Shown: positions 53,292 through 62,190 of the stretch, one piece after another
Position numbering within the stretch: position 1 is the first letter of the stretch
How the letters are laid out: each line of letters starts with the position of its first letter
Assembly (NCBI RefSeq): GCF_036885605.1
Contig: NZ_CP142523.1
Coordinates: forward strand, 2,604,001-2,668,000
Reading direction: 5' to 3'
Length of the DNA: 64,000 nt
Source of the DNA: Janthinobacterium sp. TB1-E2
GTDB lineage: Bacteria; Pseudomonadota; Gammaproteobacteria; Burkholderiales; Burkholderiaceae_D
The notes under the pieces: generated by a model
The model's input: only the letters and a program-made list of their open reading frames with translations
The model's database searches: none
Told to the model about the DNA's origin: nothing
Made by a program: the position numbers and the translations under genes

Positions 53292-54053
53292 ATGCAAAAC
53301 ATAATCGCATCAAACGAAGCCAAGGCCCGTCCGGTCCAACTGGTGCTGAGCCAGGCCACGACAGCGTCGGAATTGCGCGAAGTGCAGCGTTTGCGTTACA
53401 AAGTGTTTATCGAGACCATGGGGCTGACGTCGCTGGCCAACGCCGATGGCCTCGACAGCGATGAATTCGACGCGCACTGCGATCACCTGATCGTGCGCGA
53501 CGCCGACACCCTGAAAGTGGTGGGCACCTACCGCGTGCTGAGCGCGGCCAAGGCGGCCAAGATCGGCCGGCTGTATTCGGAAAACGAGTTCGACCTGAGC
53601 CGCCTGAAGAACCTGCGCGGACGCATGGTCGAAGCGGGCCGTGCCTGCATCCACCCGAAATACCGGGGCGGCAGCGTGATCATGCTGCTGTGGTCGGGCC
53701 TGGCCGAGTACATGCGCCGCGAGCGCTGCGATTACCTGGTCGGCTGCGCCAGCATCAGCCTGGCCGATGGCGGCCATAACGCCGTCGCCGTGTACCAGGC
53801 GCTGGCCGAAAAGCACATGGCTCCAAGCGAATACCGCGTCACGCCGCACCTGCCTTTCCCCATCCACCAGGTGGAAGCGGCGCACAAGCCGCAAGTGCCG
53901 CCGCTGATCAAGGGCTATCTGCGTTCGGGCGCCTGGATTTGCGGCGAACCGGCGTGGGATCCTGATTTCGAAAGCGCCGACATGTTCATGATGATGCCGC
54001 TGGCGAATCTGGACGAACGCTATGCGCGCCATTACGGGGTGGTACCTGGCTGA
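53292..54053 (+). CDS. olsB: OlsB-like GNAT-fold N-acyltransferase (ornithine lipid synthesis)
   Basis: The 253-residue protein has the autoinducer-synthase-like GNAT fold: VQRLRYKVFIETMG, DEFDAHCDHLIV, KVVGTYRVLS, LYSENEFDLS and MVEAGRACIHPKYRGG. This is the pattern of OlsB, which links 3-hydroxyacyl-ACP to ornithine, making a phosphorus-free membrane lipid. The related PEP-CTERM-linked acyltransferases are an alternative. AGGGA precedes the ATG. A PhoB-box-like site upstream fits use under phosphate starvation. Its last 68 bases overlap the CHAT gene tail on the other strand. Confidence 0.8.
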   Translation: MQNIIASNEAKARPVQLVLSQATTASELREVQRLRYKVFIETMGLTSLANADGLDSDEFDAHCDHLIVRDADTLKVVGTYRVLSAAKAAKIGRLYSENEFDLSRLKNLRGRMVEAGRACIHPKYRGGSVIMLLWSGLAEYMRRERCDYLVGCASISLADGGHNAVAVYQALAEKHMAPSEYRVTPHLPFPIHQVEAAHKPQVPPLIKGYLRSGAWICGEPAWDPDFESADMFMMMPLANLDERYARHYGVVPG

Positions 54054-57000
54054 TAGCGGGGAATGATGCCTGCAGCTGGCCTGCCAGCGCCTGCACGGCG
54101 CTGCGCAAGGCGGTGTCCGGGCTGTCGGATGGCAGCAGTTCGAGCAGGAAGCGCAGCGGCGTCGTGATCGTTTCGGGTTCGCCGATGCTGCCGTGGCGCC
54201 GCACGGCGTCGTGGTACAGGGCCAGAAAGGCGGCGCGCGCGGGCGCGTCGAAGGGCTGGCCGTCCGGCACCTGCCACAGGGCCGCCAGCAGGGCGGCGCG
54301 CACGGGGGCGCCGGCGTCGATGGCGCGGTGTTCGTCCGCGTGGCGCTGGCGCGCATAGGCGATGGCGTCGTGCAGCAAGTCGCCCAGCTGCGGATCGAGC
54401 GCGCGCCAGGCGCCGCCGTCGCCATGGGCTTTCAGCAGCAGGGCGCCCGCCAGCACCTGGAAAATCAGGTCGCAGTCGGCCACGCCGCTGCGCCGCCGCG
54501 CTTCTTCCAGCGCGGCCAGGCAGGCATCCGTCATGGCGCGCAGGGCCGGCGCGCCCGGGTTTCCTTCGCGGCAGGCCAGGCGTGCCTGCAAGGCCCAGTA
54601 GCGTCCCAGCAGGGCCAGGCGCTGTGCCGTGGGCGCCAGCGCCACCAGCAGGTCGATATGCTGTTTTCCATCCTGCAGCAACTGGCGTCCCTGCGCCATA
54701 TCGGGCACGGCCGGCACCTCGATGCCGGCACCCGCATCGAGGCCGCACAGGGCCGCGCCCTGGCGTATTTCCAGTTCCGCCCAGTGCGCCAGCGCGCGCA
54801 AGCCCACCTTGCCGTCGGCCGCGCTGTGCGCCGCCCGGTAATGTTCGATGGCGCGCAGGGTGTTCTCCAGACCACCGAGGCCGGCGCGCGTGGCGGCCAT
54901 GTTTTCGCGGATGTCGGCGCAGCCGAAGAAGCGGGCGCGCACGGCTTCCTCGATGCTGGCCAGCTTTTCCTCGATGGCCGCGCGGCGCCCAGGATCGGCG
55001 CCGGCCAGGCGCGCGTGCAGGGTTTCCAGGTCGGCCAGCAAATGGCCGTGGTAGTGGTAGTCGGGCGCTTGCCAGGGGCGGCTCTGGGTGTTCGGAAAGC
55101 GGTAGCGGTCGTCGCCATACGCCTGGTAGGCGCCCCAGGTGTTCGAGGCGCGGAACTGCAGGTAGGCCGCTTCGCGCGCCAGGCGCACGGCGTCGCCGAA
55201 ATATTCGCCGCTCAGCATGGCGTGATAAAAGCTGTGCGCGAAGATGCTGGCCGCCTGGTCGTCGATGCGCCAGCCGGCCGCGATCACGGCCTGCGAACCC
55301 ATTTCAATGAAGGCCGTGGCCAGGCTGGCGGCCAGTTTCGACCATGGCGCGATGGCGTCCGGGCGCATGTCGCCCAGGTGGCAGCAATTGATGAAGACGA
55401 ATTGCGGCACGCGCTTCAATTTACCCACCTGCGCCGCCGTCAGCCGCGTCTTCGGTCCCAGCACCAGGCCCGTATGGGCGATGCCGGGGCCGGCCACTTC
55501 GCCGTGGCCGGCCAGGTGGATGGCGAAATAGCGCTCGTCGAACAGGTGCACGAGCACGCGCTGGGCCTGCGGGCGCAGCAGCTCGCGCACCTGGTAGCCG
55601 TACGTGCTGAACATGTGCGCCACGTCTTGCGCCTCGGCCTGCGCGGCGGGCAGTTCGGGCAGGCCGGAATCGGTGTCGCCGATCACCAGCACGCTGTTGC
55701 TGGGCGGGCTGACGGCGGGCGGCTGCTCGCGCAGGCTGGCCAGTTGGCGCACCATGCCGATGCGCGTCGACAGCGGGCTTTCCTCGCTGCCCGCCTCGTC
55801 GCGCATCAGCTCCCACGGATAGATGGCGGCGCTCTGGTCGACGGCCAGGATCAGGCCGCGCATCTCGGGGATGGCCGCCTTCAGGCCATTGGGCAGCATC
55901 AGTTCGTACAGGGCGCGCGACAGGCCCGGCTGGTCGGTGGTGTTGTCGGTGGCGTCCATGATCAGGCCATCGACGGCCTGCCGCTGGTTCGGCTCCTCGT
56001 CGACGCTGTTGTGGGCGCGGTCCGTCAGCACGGTGAAACGCAGGGCGCCGGAGAGATCGGCGGCGACGATTTGCACGCGGCGCCAGCCATTGTCGCCGCT
56101 CAGGCTGGGCAGGATGCGCCGGTAGCCGCCGGGGCTGTGGCGGATGCGCCGCTCGAACGTGAAGCTGCCCTGGTAGCGCGCTTCGGCCATGATCTGTTCG
56201 ATGGCCACGGCGGCGGCGATGGCGCGCGCCTCGGACTGTTCATAGATGGCGATGTGGCCGATGCGGCACGCCATGCCCGCGTCTTCGAGGCGCCGGTTGG
56301 CGCTGCGCGCGCCGTCGATCAGGGCCCGTGCGCACAGGGCGATGCTCAAGCCGCCATAGCCGGAACCGGACAGCAGGCTGGCCACGCGCAAGCCGTGTTC
56401 GCCCATCGGCGGCGCGGCCACGTGGCCGGCGGCGCGCACCTGCAGGCAGACGCACGCGTATTCGAGCAGGCCGCCGGCAAAGGCGCGCGCCAGTTCGCCC
56501 GGCGTCAGCTCGCCCAGCGCGCCCAGGCCGATGACGATGGCGCCGCCGGGACGGCGCGCCGCGTCGGGCTGCAGCACCACGAGGGCGGAGTCGGGGCGTT
56601 GCGGAAAGCGGCCCAGCGCGTGGATTTCCTGCAGCTTGCCCGCCAGCAGGCGGTCGAGAAAACTCATGCTGCCGCGCAGCGATTCGGACGCGTAGCAGCC
56701 GCTCATGACGGGCGCGTCGGCCGAGGCCATGCTGCCGTGGATGACGGATAGGCTCAGCTGCGGCGCGCGGCTTTCCGGCGCGCTGGCCGGGCCGGCGGCG
56801 CCGATGGCCGCGTCGAGCAATTCCTGCGGCTGCGGGTACAGCGGCGTTGCCTCGGGCACGTAGGGATGGAAGCGGGGCGGGGCGCCGCCGGGCGCGTGCG
56901 GCGGGTGGCGTGGCAGGGCTGCGGCCTGGCCGCTGTCGAGCAGCTGCGCGATGGCCGGGTAGTAGTCTTTTTGCAGCAGCAGGTCGCCATGCGCCACGGG

Positions 57001-59448
57001 CAGGTAGCAGGCCGCCACGCCGTCGGGCACCGCGCCTTGCCAGGCCGTGCGGCCATCGCCGTCGGGCGACCAGGCCGTCTCGATGCCGCCGTCGCGCAGG
57101 CGCAGCGCCACCGGCGTGTCGGCGCAGCCGGCCAGGTAGCTGCAAAGGCGGGCGTTGAGCGGGGCCGCTTCCAGCAGGGCGACGGTGACGCGCGCCGCAG
57201 CCAGCGCTTGGGCCTCGGGCGCCTGCCAGCCGCCGGGCAGGTTCGCTTGCGCGTCGCCGGCGGCCAGCTGCGCCCAGGCCTCGGGGTCGAAATAATCGAT
57301 GCCGCCCGCCTGCGGCCACGGCAGCATGTCCAGCACGCCGGGAAAGGCGCGCACGAAGCCGAGAAACTGGCGCCGCGTGTGCTTCCAGCCTATCCAGCAC
57401 GCCAGCATCTGCACCAGCCGGTCGCGCCCCAGCAGCACTTGCACCATCGCCTGCGTGCCGCGGTTGGCCGTGCCCACCTGCAGCAATCGGCTGCTGGGCA
57501 GGGCGCCGAAGCGCTGCCAGCGGTCTTTCAGGGCCAGGCGCGCCACCAGTCCGCCCATGCCGTGGGCGACGATGCGCAACGGTTGTCCGCGCTGTTCCGC
57601 GTCGCGCATGGCGTCGTCGAGCACGGGCAGGAAGGCGCGGCACGACTCCTGCAGCGACAATCGCCAGTCATAGGTAAAAGGCCGCACTTCCTGGCTTTGC
57701 GCGAGAAAGCGGGCAAACGGTTCATAGCACGACTCGATCCAGCCGGCGCTGACGATGTGCGGCTGGCCCACGGCCAGGCGTTCGATGCGCCCTTCGACCA
57801 GGTTGACGGGATCGAACCAGATGCGGTTGCTGCCCACTTGCAGGTGGCTGCCCATGATGTCGGGCAGCAGCAGCGCGATGGGCGCGTGCGCGCGCCGTTT
57901 CGGCACTTCGCCGCCGCGCGCCAGCGGGCCGTGCTCGATGCCGGGCAGCGGCTGGTAGGCTGCCTCGTCGCCGGTGAGCACCTGCACGGCGGCCTGGCTG
58001 GACGGCGCGCGCTCGAAGTAGTTCATGTGGTGCGTGTGCGGCCCGCGCAGCAGCAGTTGCCGCACCGGCGTGCTGCGCGTGGCGCCGCCGGCCATCGAGG
58101 CGCAATTGACCACCAGGTCGTTCTGCCCGCCGTACAGCTGGTTGCCGAGGCAGTCGCCCAGCCAGCCCAGCAAGCCATCGCCGCTGCAGGCGCCGGCCAG
58201 CACGTGCAGCGGACTGGCCACGCGCACGTCGGGCGCGTTGAGCAGGGCCACCAGCGGCGAATCGGGCATCATCGCTTCCAGGCCGGGCAGGATGCGCGCG
58301 TCGCAGCGCTGCCGCACCACGGCCAGCAGGAAGGCCATGGCGCCATCGGGAACTCCGCCATGCAGCAGCAGGTTGAACATCACGCTGGCCCAGCGGTCGA
58401 GCCGGCCCGACATCAGGGTGGTGCCGCGCGCCGGGCACGCCACGCGAACGAAGCGGGCGATGCGGATGGCGCGCGTCTTCAGTTCCACGCTGAGTGCGCG
58501 CAGGCGCGCCGCATCTTCGTCGTAGCCACCGCGTCCGCCCAGCCGCGCCTGGGCCGTGAAGTGTTCGATATCGTGGCTGTTGAACGCTTCGCCGCCCACG
58601 GTGTTTTCGCTCAACCGCTCCAGGCCGTCGCCGGCCAGGTCGACGGCGCCGCGGCTGTCGATGCGCTGCGCGCGCGCCAGCAATTCGCCGACCAGGCCGC
58701 CGCGCGAATGGGCCAGCAGGTGCAGCACGGCGCCGTGCGGCAGCTGGCGCACGAGGGCCAGCGCATTCTCGATGGGGCTGTCGCTGAGGCTGCGGTGCTC
58801 ATAGCCGTAGATGCGGTTGCCGTATTGCGCCGCCAGTTGCGGCGCCAGGCCGTTGCGCCACAGGCCGCCAAAGCTGCGCTGGGTCGACGAGGCCGTGCCG
58901 TGCAACAGCAGCAGCACCGGTTCCGGCCCGGCGGGCAGGCTGGCGGCGGCCGTCATGCTGCCCGCCTCGATGCCGCAGCGGTACAGGCCCAGGCGCTGTT
59001 CCAGCTGGCGGTCCTGGAAGGCGCCCGCCGCCGCCAGCGCCGTCATGGCGGCGGCGCCGCAGCGGTACACGCGCACGGCCCGCAGCATCCAGGCGCCCAG
59101 GCCGTCGCGGCTGGCGCCGGGCGGCTGGCGCGCCGCCTGCGGGCGCAGGGCCAGTCCCACTTCGATGCTGGCGGGCGCGCCGTCGCGCGCCACCGTGGCC
59201 GGCCCCAGGTAGCGTGGCAGGTCGAGGCTGCCCGCCAGCAGCGAACTGCCGTCGCACAGCAGCAGTTGCACGACGTCGGACGGGCCGATATCGAGCACGG
59301 TGCGGCAGCTGCCGATGCCGCGCGCGCTGGACAGCACATGGGTTTCGGCGTGCCAGCCGGGCGCGGCGGGGCAGTCGCCGGCGCTGGCGAGGGGATCGCG
59401 CGTGAGCGTCAGGCGCAGCACGGGCGGCGCAAGAGGATCGCTGGACAT
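53986..59448 (-). CDS. Giant multidomain protein: two alpha/beta hydrolase domains fused to a CHAT protease
   Basis: The protein has 1820 residues. After an N-terminal region (1-160), a serine hydrolase domain shows LLHGTASSTQ (181-190) and AHSRGG (S248). A second, LCAT-like domain starts near 521 (LLLPDIMGSHLQ) and has VAHGMGG at 628-633, where glycine 630 replaces the serine. An unassigned region at about 895-1110 carries GAIVIGLGALGELTPGEL. The CHAT caspase-like domain (about 1250-1450) has HLAGHG (H1315) and FINCCHLGD (C1356), then IAAGWRIDDQAA. The last 360 residues are helical and TPR-like. No signal peptide; no clear Shine-Dalgarno. A protease-lipase effector or regulated death/defence protein is an inference. 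Confidence 0.85.
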   Translation of the reverse strand: MSSDPLAPPVLRLTLTRDPLASAGDCPAAPGWHAETHVLSSARGIGSCRTVLDIGPSDVVQLLLCDGSSLLAGSLDLPRYLGPATVARDGAPASIEVGLALRPQAARQPPGASRDGLGAWMLRAVRVYRCGAAAMTALAAAGAFQDRQLEQRLGLYRCGIEAGSMTAAASLPAGPEPVLLLLHGTASSTQRSFGGLWRNGLAPQLAAQYGNRIYGYEHRSLSDSPIENALALVRQLPHGAVLHLLAHSRGGLVGELLARAQRIDSRGAVDLAGDGLERLSENTVGGEAFNSHDIEHFTAQARLGGRGGYDEDAARLRALSVELKTRAIRIARFVRVACPARGTTLMSGRLDRWASVMFNLLLHGGVPDGAMAFLLAVVRQRCDARILPGLEAMMPDSPLVALLNAPDVRVASPLHVLAGACSGDGLLGWLGDCLGNQLYGGQNDLVVNCASMAGGATRSTPVRQLLLRGPHTHHMNYFERAPSSQAAVQVLTGDEAAYQPLPGIEHGPLARGGEVPKRRAHAPIALLLPDIMGSHLQVGSNRIWFDPVNLVEGRIERLAVGQPHIVSAGWIESCYEPFARFLAQSQEVRPFTYDWRLSLQESCRAFLPVLDDAMRDAEQRGQPLRIVAHGMGGLVARLALKDRWQRFGALPSSRLLQVGTANRGTQAMVQVLLGRDRLVQMLACWIGWKHTRRQFLGFVRAFPGVLDMLPWPQAGGIDYFDPEAWAQLAAGDAQANLPGGWQAPEAQALAAARVTVALLEAAPLNARLCSYLAGCADTPVALRLRDGGIETAWSPDGDGRTAWQGAVPDGVAACYLPVAHGDLLLQKDYYPAIAQLLDSGQAAALPRHPPHAPGGAPPRFHPYVPEATPLYPQPQELLDAAIGAAGPASAPESRAPQLSLSVIHGSMASADAPVMSGCYASESLRGSMSFLDRLLAGKLQEIHALGRFPQRPDSALVVLQPDAARRPGGAIVIGLGALGELTPGELARAFAGGLLEYACVCLQVRAAGHVAAPPMGEHGLRVASLLSGSGYGGLSIALCARALIDGARSANRRLEDAGMACRIGHIAIYEQSEARAIAAAVAIEQIMAEARYQGSFTFERRIRHSPGGYRRILPSLSGDNGWRRVQIVAADLSGALRFTVLTDRAHNSVDEEPNQRQAVDGLIMDATDNTTDQPGLSRALYELMLPNGLKAAIPEMRGLILAVDQSAAIYPWELMRDEAGSEESPLSTRIGMVRQLASLREQPPAVSPPSNSVLVIGDTDSGLPELPAAQAEAQDVAHMFSTYGYQVRELLRPQAQRVLVHLFDERYFAIHLAGHGEVAGPGIAHTGLVLGPKTRLTAAQVGKLKRVPQFVFINCCHLGDMRPDAIAPWSKLAASLATAFIEMGSQAVIAAGWRIDDQAASIFAHSFYHAMLSGEYFGDAVRLAREAAYLQFRASNTWGAYQAYGDDRYRFPNTQSRPWQAPDYHYHGHLLADLETLHARLAGADPGRRAAIEEKLASIEEAVRARFFGCADIRENMAATRAGLGGLENTLRAIEHYRAAHSAADGKVGLRALAHWAELEIRQGAALCGLDAGAGIEVPAVPDMAQGRQLLQDGKQHIDLLVALAPTAQRLALLGRYWALQARLACREGNPGAPALRAMTDACLAALEEARRRSGVADCDLIFQVLAGALLLKAHGDGGAWRALDPQLGDLLHDAIAYARQRHADEHRAIDAGAPVRAALLAALWQVPDGQPFDAPARAAFLALYHDAVRRHGSIGEPETITTPLRFLLELLPSDSPDTALRSAVQALAGQLQASFPAISQVPPRNGAHSVRPDSPAASS

Positions 59449-59719
59449 GCGGTTGGGATCGCTGGTTAAAAGCTGACCTTGATGCCTGCGCGGACTATGC
59501 GTGTTGTGTCAGATCAAGTTTGCGTGGAAATGCAGGGGAGAAGCTGGAGCAGGCGTGCCGGAGCGGGAGGGCAGAGAAACGGTCAGCATGGTTTGGGCTG
59601 GGTCTCTTCGCTATCGTGCTCGGATGTTGTGCGGTGAGCGAACTACGCGAATTGTATGGCAAAAGTTCATTGCGCCGGGAACCTGGGGTGCCTGGCATGG
59701 CATTACAACAGCGGGCAAG
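59449..59719. other. Gap between the XRE gene and the CHAT gene
   Basis: This 271-base stretch holds only short frames on both strands, without domain or strong ribosome site. It must contain the CHAT promoter unless transcription reads through from the XRE gene. I see no convincing -10/-35 pair, terminator or RNA gene. Confidence 0.4.
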
Positions 59720-60007
59720 TTAATGGACTGGCGTGGCGGACAGTTCCTTCAGTTCGCGGATGGTGATGTCCGATTTTTCATGCATGCGCAATAAAATCGT
59801 TGCACCGACCGACAGTTTGCCGTGCCGAATCTTGCTGATGATGGGAGGCTGAACTTCCAGGACACGGCACAGTTCCGCATCATTTTTCAAGTTCAACTTC
59901 TCGATCAAGGTATCGAGCAGCTTGTTGGGCACAAAACTCGATGGTTCGAGCGCACGCGCCCGGTTCATCGCTTCAATCATTTCCAGCTTCTTTTGCCGAA
60001 CGTTCAT
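59720..60007 (-). CDS. Small XRE-like helix-turn-helix protein
   Basis: The 95-residue protein has a helix-turn-helix at about 40-80 (LNLKNDAELCRVLEVQPPII, SKIRHGKLSVGATILLRMHE), a Cro/C1-type pattern with KxR in the recognition helix. AAGGAGGAG precedes the ATG. It lies upstream of the CHAT gene on the same strand, 271 bases away, and could regulate it, though it might also only regulate itself. The short N-terminal part is basic and may extend the fold. Confidence 0.75.
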   Translation of the reverse strand: MNVRQKKLEMIEAMNRARALEPSSFVPNKLLDTLIEKLNLKNDAELCRVLEVQPPIISKIRHGKLSVGATILLRMHEKSDITIRELKELSATPVH

Positions 60008-60039
60008 TTACTCCTCCTTCAGGTTATGCAAGGGACGAG

Positions 60040-60073
60040 ACCACTTTATATGGTCCCGGCTATAGTTCGTCAT
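60040..60073 (-). promoter_or_regulatory. Candidate promoter with overlapping palindrome for the XRE gene
   Basis: On the minus strand TGACGA (60073-60068) and TATAAA (60051-60046) are 16 bases apart, about 40 bases before the start codon. The -10 lies between GACCA and TGGTC arms (60040-60056), so a repressor could sit on it; autoregulation by the XRE protein is plausible. Confidence 0.4.
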
Positions 60074-60186
60074 CGCAGTACGGCTGTCTGGGTGACGTGA
60101 CAACATTCGCGTTACAACATTGATAACCAGGCAAGTTTTTTAAATAATACTACGATAACAAAACTTGTGACAGATGGTCAGTTAAA

Positions 60187-60879
60187 TTAACTGATTGTTT
60201 GATCAATTTGGTTGACGATTGTTGTATTTTGTAATCCGCTTTTCGTCAGGATCATGGTCCGGTCCGCCATTTCGGCGGCGGCCAGCGAATGCGTGACCAT
60301 GATCGCGCAACTGCCGTTGGCCTTGATTTCGGCGCGCAGCAATTGCAGGATGCTGTGCGCCGTGTCCGGGTCGAGGTTGCCGGTCGGCTCATCGGCCAGC
60401 ACCAGCGCCGGCTTGTGGACGAGCGCGCGGGCGATGGCCACGCGCTGCATTTCGCCGCCCGATAATTGCTGCGGGAAGTCGCCGCCGCGTCCGCCCAGGC
60501 CGACGGCCTCGAGCATGCTGGCGGCACGCTCCTGGGGCAGTCCGTTGAGCAGCAGCGGCAGGGCCACGTTTTGCAGCAGGGTCAGGTGCGGCAAGACGTG
60601 GAACGCCTGGAAGATAAAGCCCATGCGGGCGCGACGCAGCCGGGTCGCGGCGGCGTCATCGAGGCTGGACATGGCAATGCCGTCCACCAGGATAGGGTGC
60701 GCTTCGGCACCCGCGTCGGGCGTATCGAGGCCGGCGATCAGGTTCAGCAGTGTCGACTTGCCCACGCCCGAGTCGCCCATGATGGCGATGAATTCCCCGG
60801 CCTTGAAGCGGCAGGAAATGTTGGCCAGCACGGGACGGGCATTGGCATAGGACTTCGACAGATGGCGCAATTCGAGCAT
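60187..60879 (-). CDS. ABC transporter ATP-binding protein, LolD/MacB-like, without permease
   Basis: The 230-residue ATPase has Walker A GDSGVGKS, Q-loop FIFQAFHVLPHLTLLQNV, signature LSGGEMQR, Walker B LVLADEPTGNLD and H-loop THSLA. The DEPTGNLD and FQxFxLLPxLT features place it in the LolD/MacB/FtsE group, which normally pairs with an FtsX-like permease. No such permease is adjacent on either side. The partner must be elsewhere or lost. The ATG at 60879 begins the domain; the upstream frame is Pro-rich and unlikely to be translated. Confidence 0.88.
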   Translation of the reverse strand: MLELRHLSKSYANARPVLANISCRFKAGEFIAIMGDSGVGKSTLLNLIAGLDTPDAGAEAHPILVDGIAMSSLDDAAATRLRRARMGFIFQAFHVLPHLTLLQNVALPLLLNGLPQERAASMLEAVGLGGRGGDFPQQLSGGEMQRVAIARALVHKPALVLADEPTGNLDPDTAHSILQLLRAEIKANGSCAIMVTHSLAAAEMADRTMILTKSGLQNTTIVNQIDQTIS

Positions 60880-61190
60880 GGTGTTAACGGTTACCGTAAA
60901 GGGAGGCACGCGGGGGAGAGGGGGGCCTGGGAATTGCAATGGCGCGCGGATTGTTTGGCCGGCAATGTGTAGTATACGACAGGCTTATGCTTTTTGCTTG
61001 GTAATACCAATTTTTCTGTGCGCAGCCTGTTTGACCTTAAGTTACCTGCCGCACGGCTGGCTTGTGCGGATTCCGTTATGATGGAAAAAAGTCATCGGCA
61101 AGGCGCCTGCAAACCGCTATGGCAGGGGCGGCGCGCCCGTTGGCTGACCGTGCAAGCCCTTCGTGAACCTAATATTGACGACGCCAGCCC
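60880..61190. other. Divergent gap between the ABC gene and egtD
   Basis: This 311-base region holds the outward promoters of the ABC ATPase gene (minus) and egtD (plus). It includes a G/A-rich run near 60900 and AT-richer DNA around 60965-61040. I see no gene, riboswitch or clear hairpin, and egtD has no obvious Shine-Dalgarno. Confidence 0.4.
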
Positions 61191-62183
61191 ATGACCATGC
61201 CACTTGCGCAACAGCAGTCCAATTTGTATCCCACCAGCAACGCAGAAGCGGCCAGCGCCACTCCTGCCACGATAGCCGAGATCAGCAGCGGCCTGCTGGC
61301 GCGCGATGCCTGGACCTCGCCCAAATACCTGTACGACGCGCTCGGCTCGAAGTTGTTCGAAGCCATCTGCGCCTTGCCCGAGTACTATCCGACGCGCACG
61401 GAAGCGGCCATCTTCGCCCGTCACGGCGCCGAGATCGCGCACGCCGTGGGGCCGGGCAGCACCCTGATCGACTTGGGCGCGGGCAATTGCGCCAAGGCCG
61501 CCAGCCTGTTTCCGCTGCTGCATCCGGCCCAGTACGTGGCCGTGGATATTTCCTACGATTTCCTCAGTGAATCGCTGAGCCGGCTGCAGCAGCGCTTTCC
61601 GCACATCGAGATGACGGGTCTGGGCCTGGATTTCTCCAGCCGCCTGGACTTGCCCGACAGCGTGCGCGACGCGCGGCGCCTGTTCTTCTACCCCGGCTCG
61701 TCGATCGGCAATTTTGCGCCTGAGCAAGCGACCGCCTTTTTGCGCCGCCTGCGCGCGAATGCGGACGGCGATGGCGGCCTGCTGATCGGCGTCGACCTGA
61801 TCAAGGACGACGCCATCCTCGACGCCGCCTATGACGATGCGCTGGGCGTCACGGCCGCCTTCAACCTGAACATGCTGCGCCACGTGAACGGGTTGATCGG
61901 CGCCGACTTCGACGTGCGCGCGTGGCAGCACCATGGCTTTTTCAACGCCGACGAGCGCCGCGTCGAAATGCACTTGGAAGCGCGCAGCGAGCAGCTTGTC
62001 CATTGGAAAGGCGGCCAGCGGCGTTTCGCGAAAGGCGAGCGCATCCATACAGAAGACAGCTACAAATACACGCGCGCCAGCTTCGTCGGCTTGCTGGAAC
62101 AGGCGGGGTTTTCCACCGTGCAAGTCTGGACGGACCCGCAGCAATGGTTTGCCGTGATTTACGCACGCGTGATCAGGGACTAA
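61191..62183 (+). CDS. egtD: L-histidine N-alpha-methyltransferase EgtD (ergothioneine synthesis)
   Basis: The 330-residue SAM methyltransferase has YLYDALGSKLFEAICALPEYYPTRTE at the start, the SAM loop LIDLGAGNCAKA, FYPGSSIGNF, and a C-terminal EDSYKYTRASF. It trimethylates histidine to hercynine, the first step to ergothioneine, a thiol antioxidant. egtB follows seven bases after its stop on the same strand, so the pair is an operon. Confidence 0.93.
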   Translation: MTMPLAQQQSNLYPTSNAEAASATPATIAEISSGLLARDAWTSPKYLYDALGSKLFEAICALPEYYPTRTEAAIFARHGAEIAHAVGPGSTLIDLGAGNCAKAASLFPLLHPAQYVAVDISYDFLSESLSRLQQRFPHIEMTGLGLDFSSRLDLPDSVRDARRLFFYPGSSIGNFAPEQATAFLRRLRANADGDGGLLIGVDLIKDDAILDAAYDDALGVTAAFNLNMLRHVNGLIGADFDVRAWQHHGFFNADERRVEMHLEARSEQLVHWKGGQRRFAKGERIHTEDSYKYTRASFVGLLEQAGFSTVQVWTDPQQWFAVIYARVIRD

Positions 62184-62190
62184 GAAAAAG

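Noticed and set aside
54193-56751. 852-codon open frame on the plus strand opposite the CHAT gene
   Set aside because: GC-rich third positions keep antisense frames open; its His/Arg/Gln-rich composition has no domain and the minus strand has clear hydrolase and CHAT motifs.
56866-59469. 867-codon open frame antisense to the hydrolase half of the CHAT gene
   Set aside because: Same GC-bias artefact; no motif, no ribosome site, while HSRGG and HGMGG motifs lie on the opposite strand.
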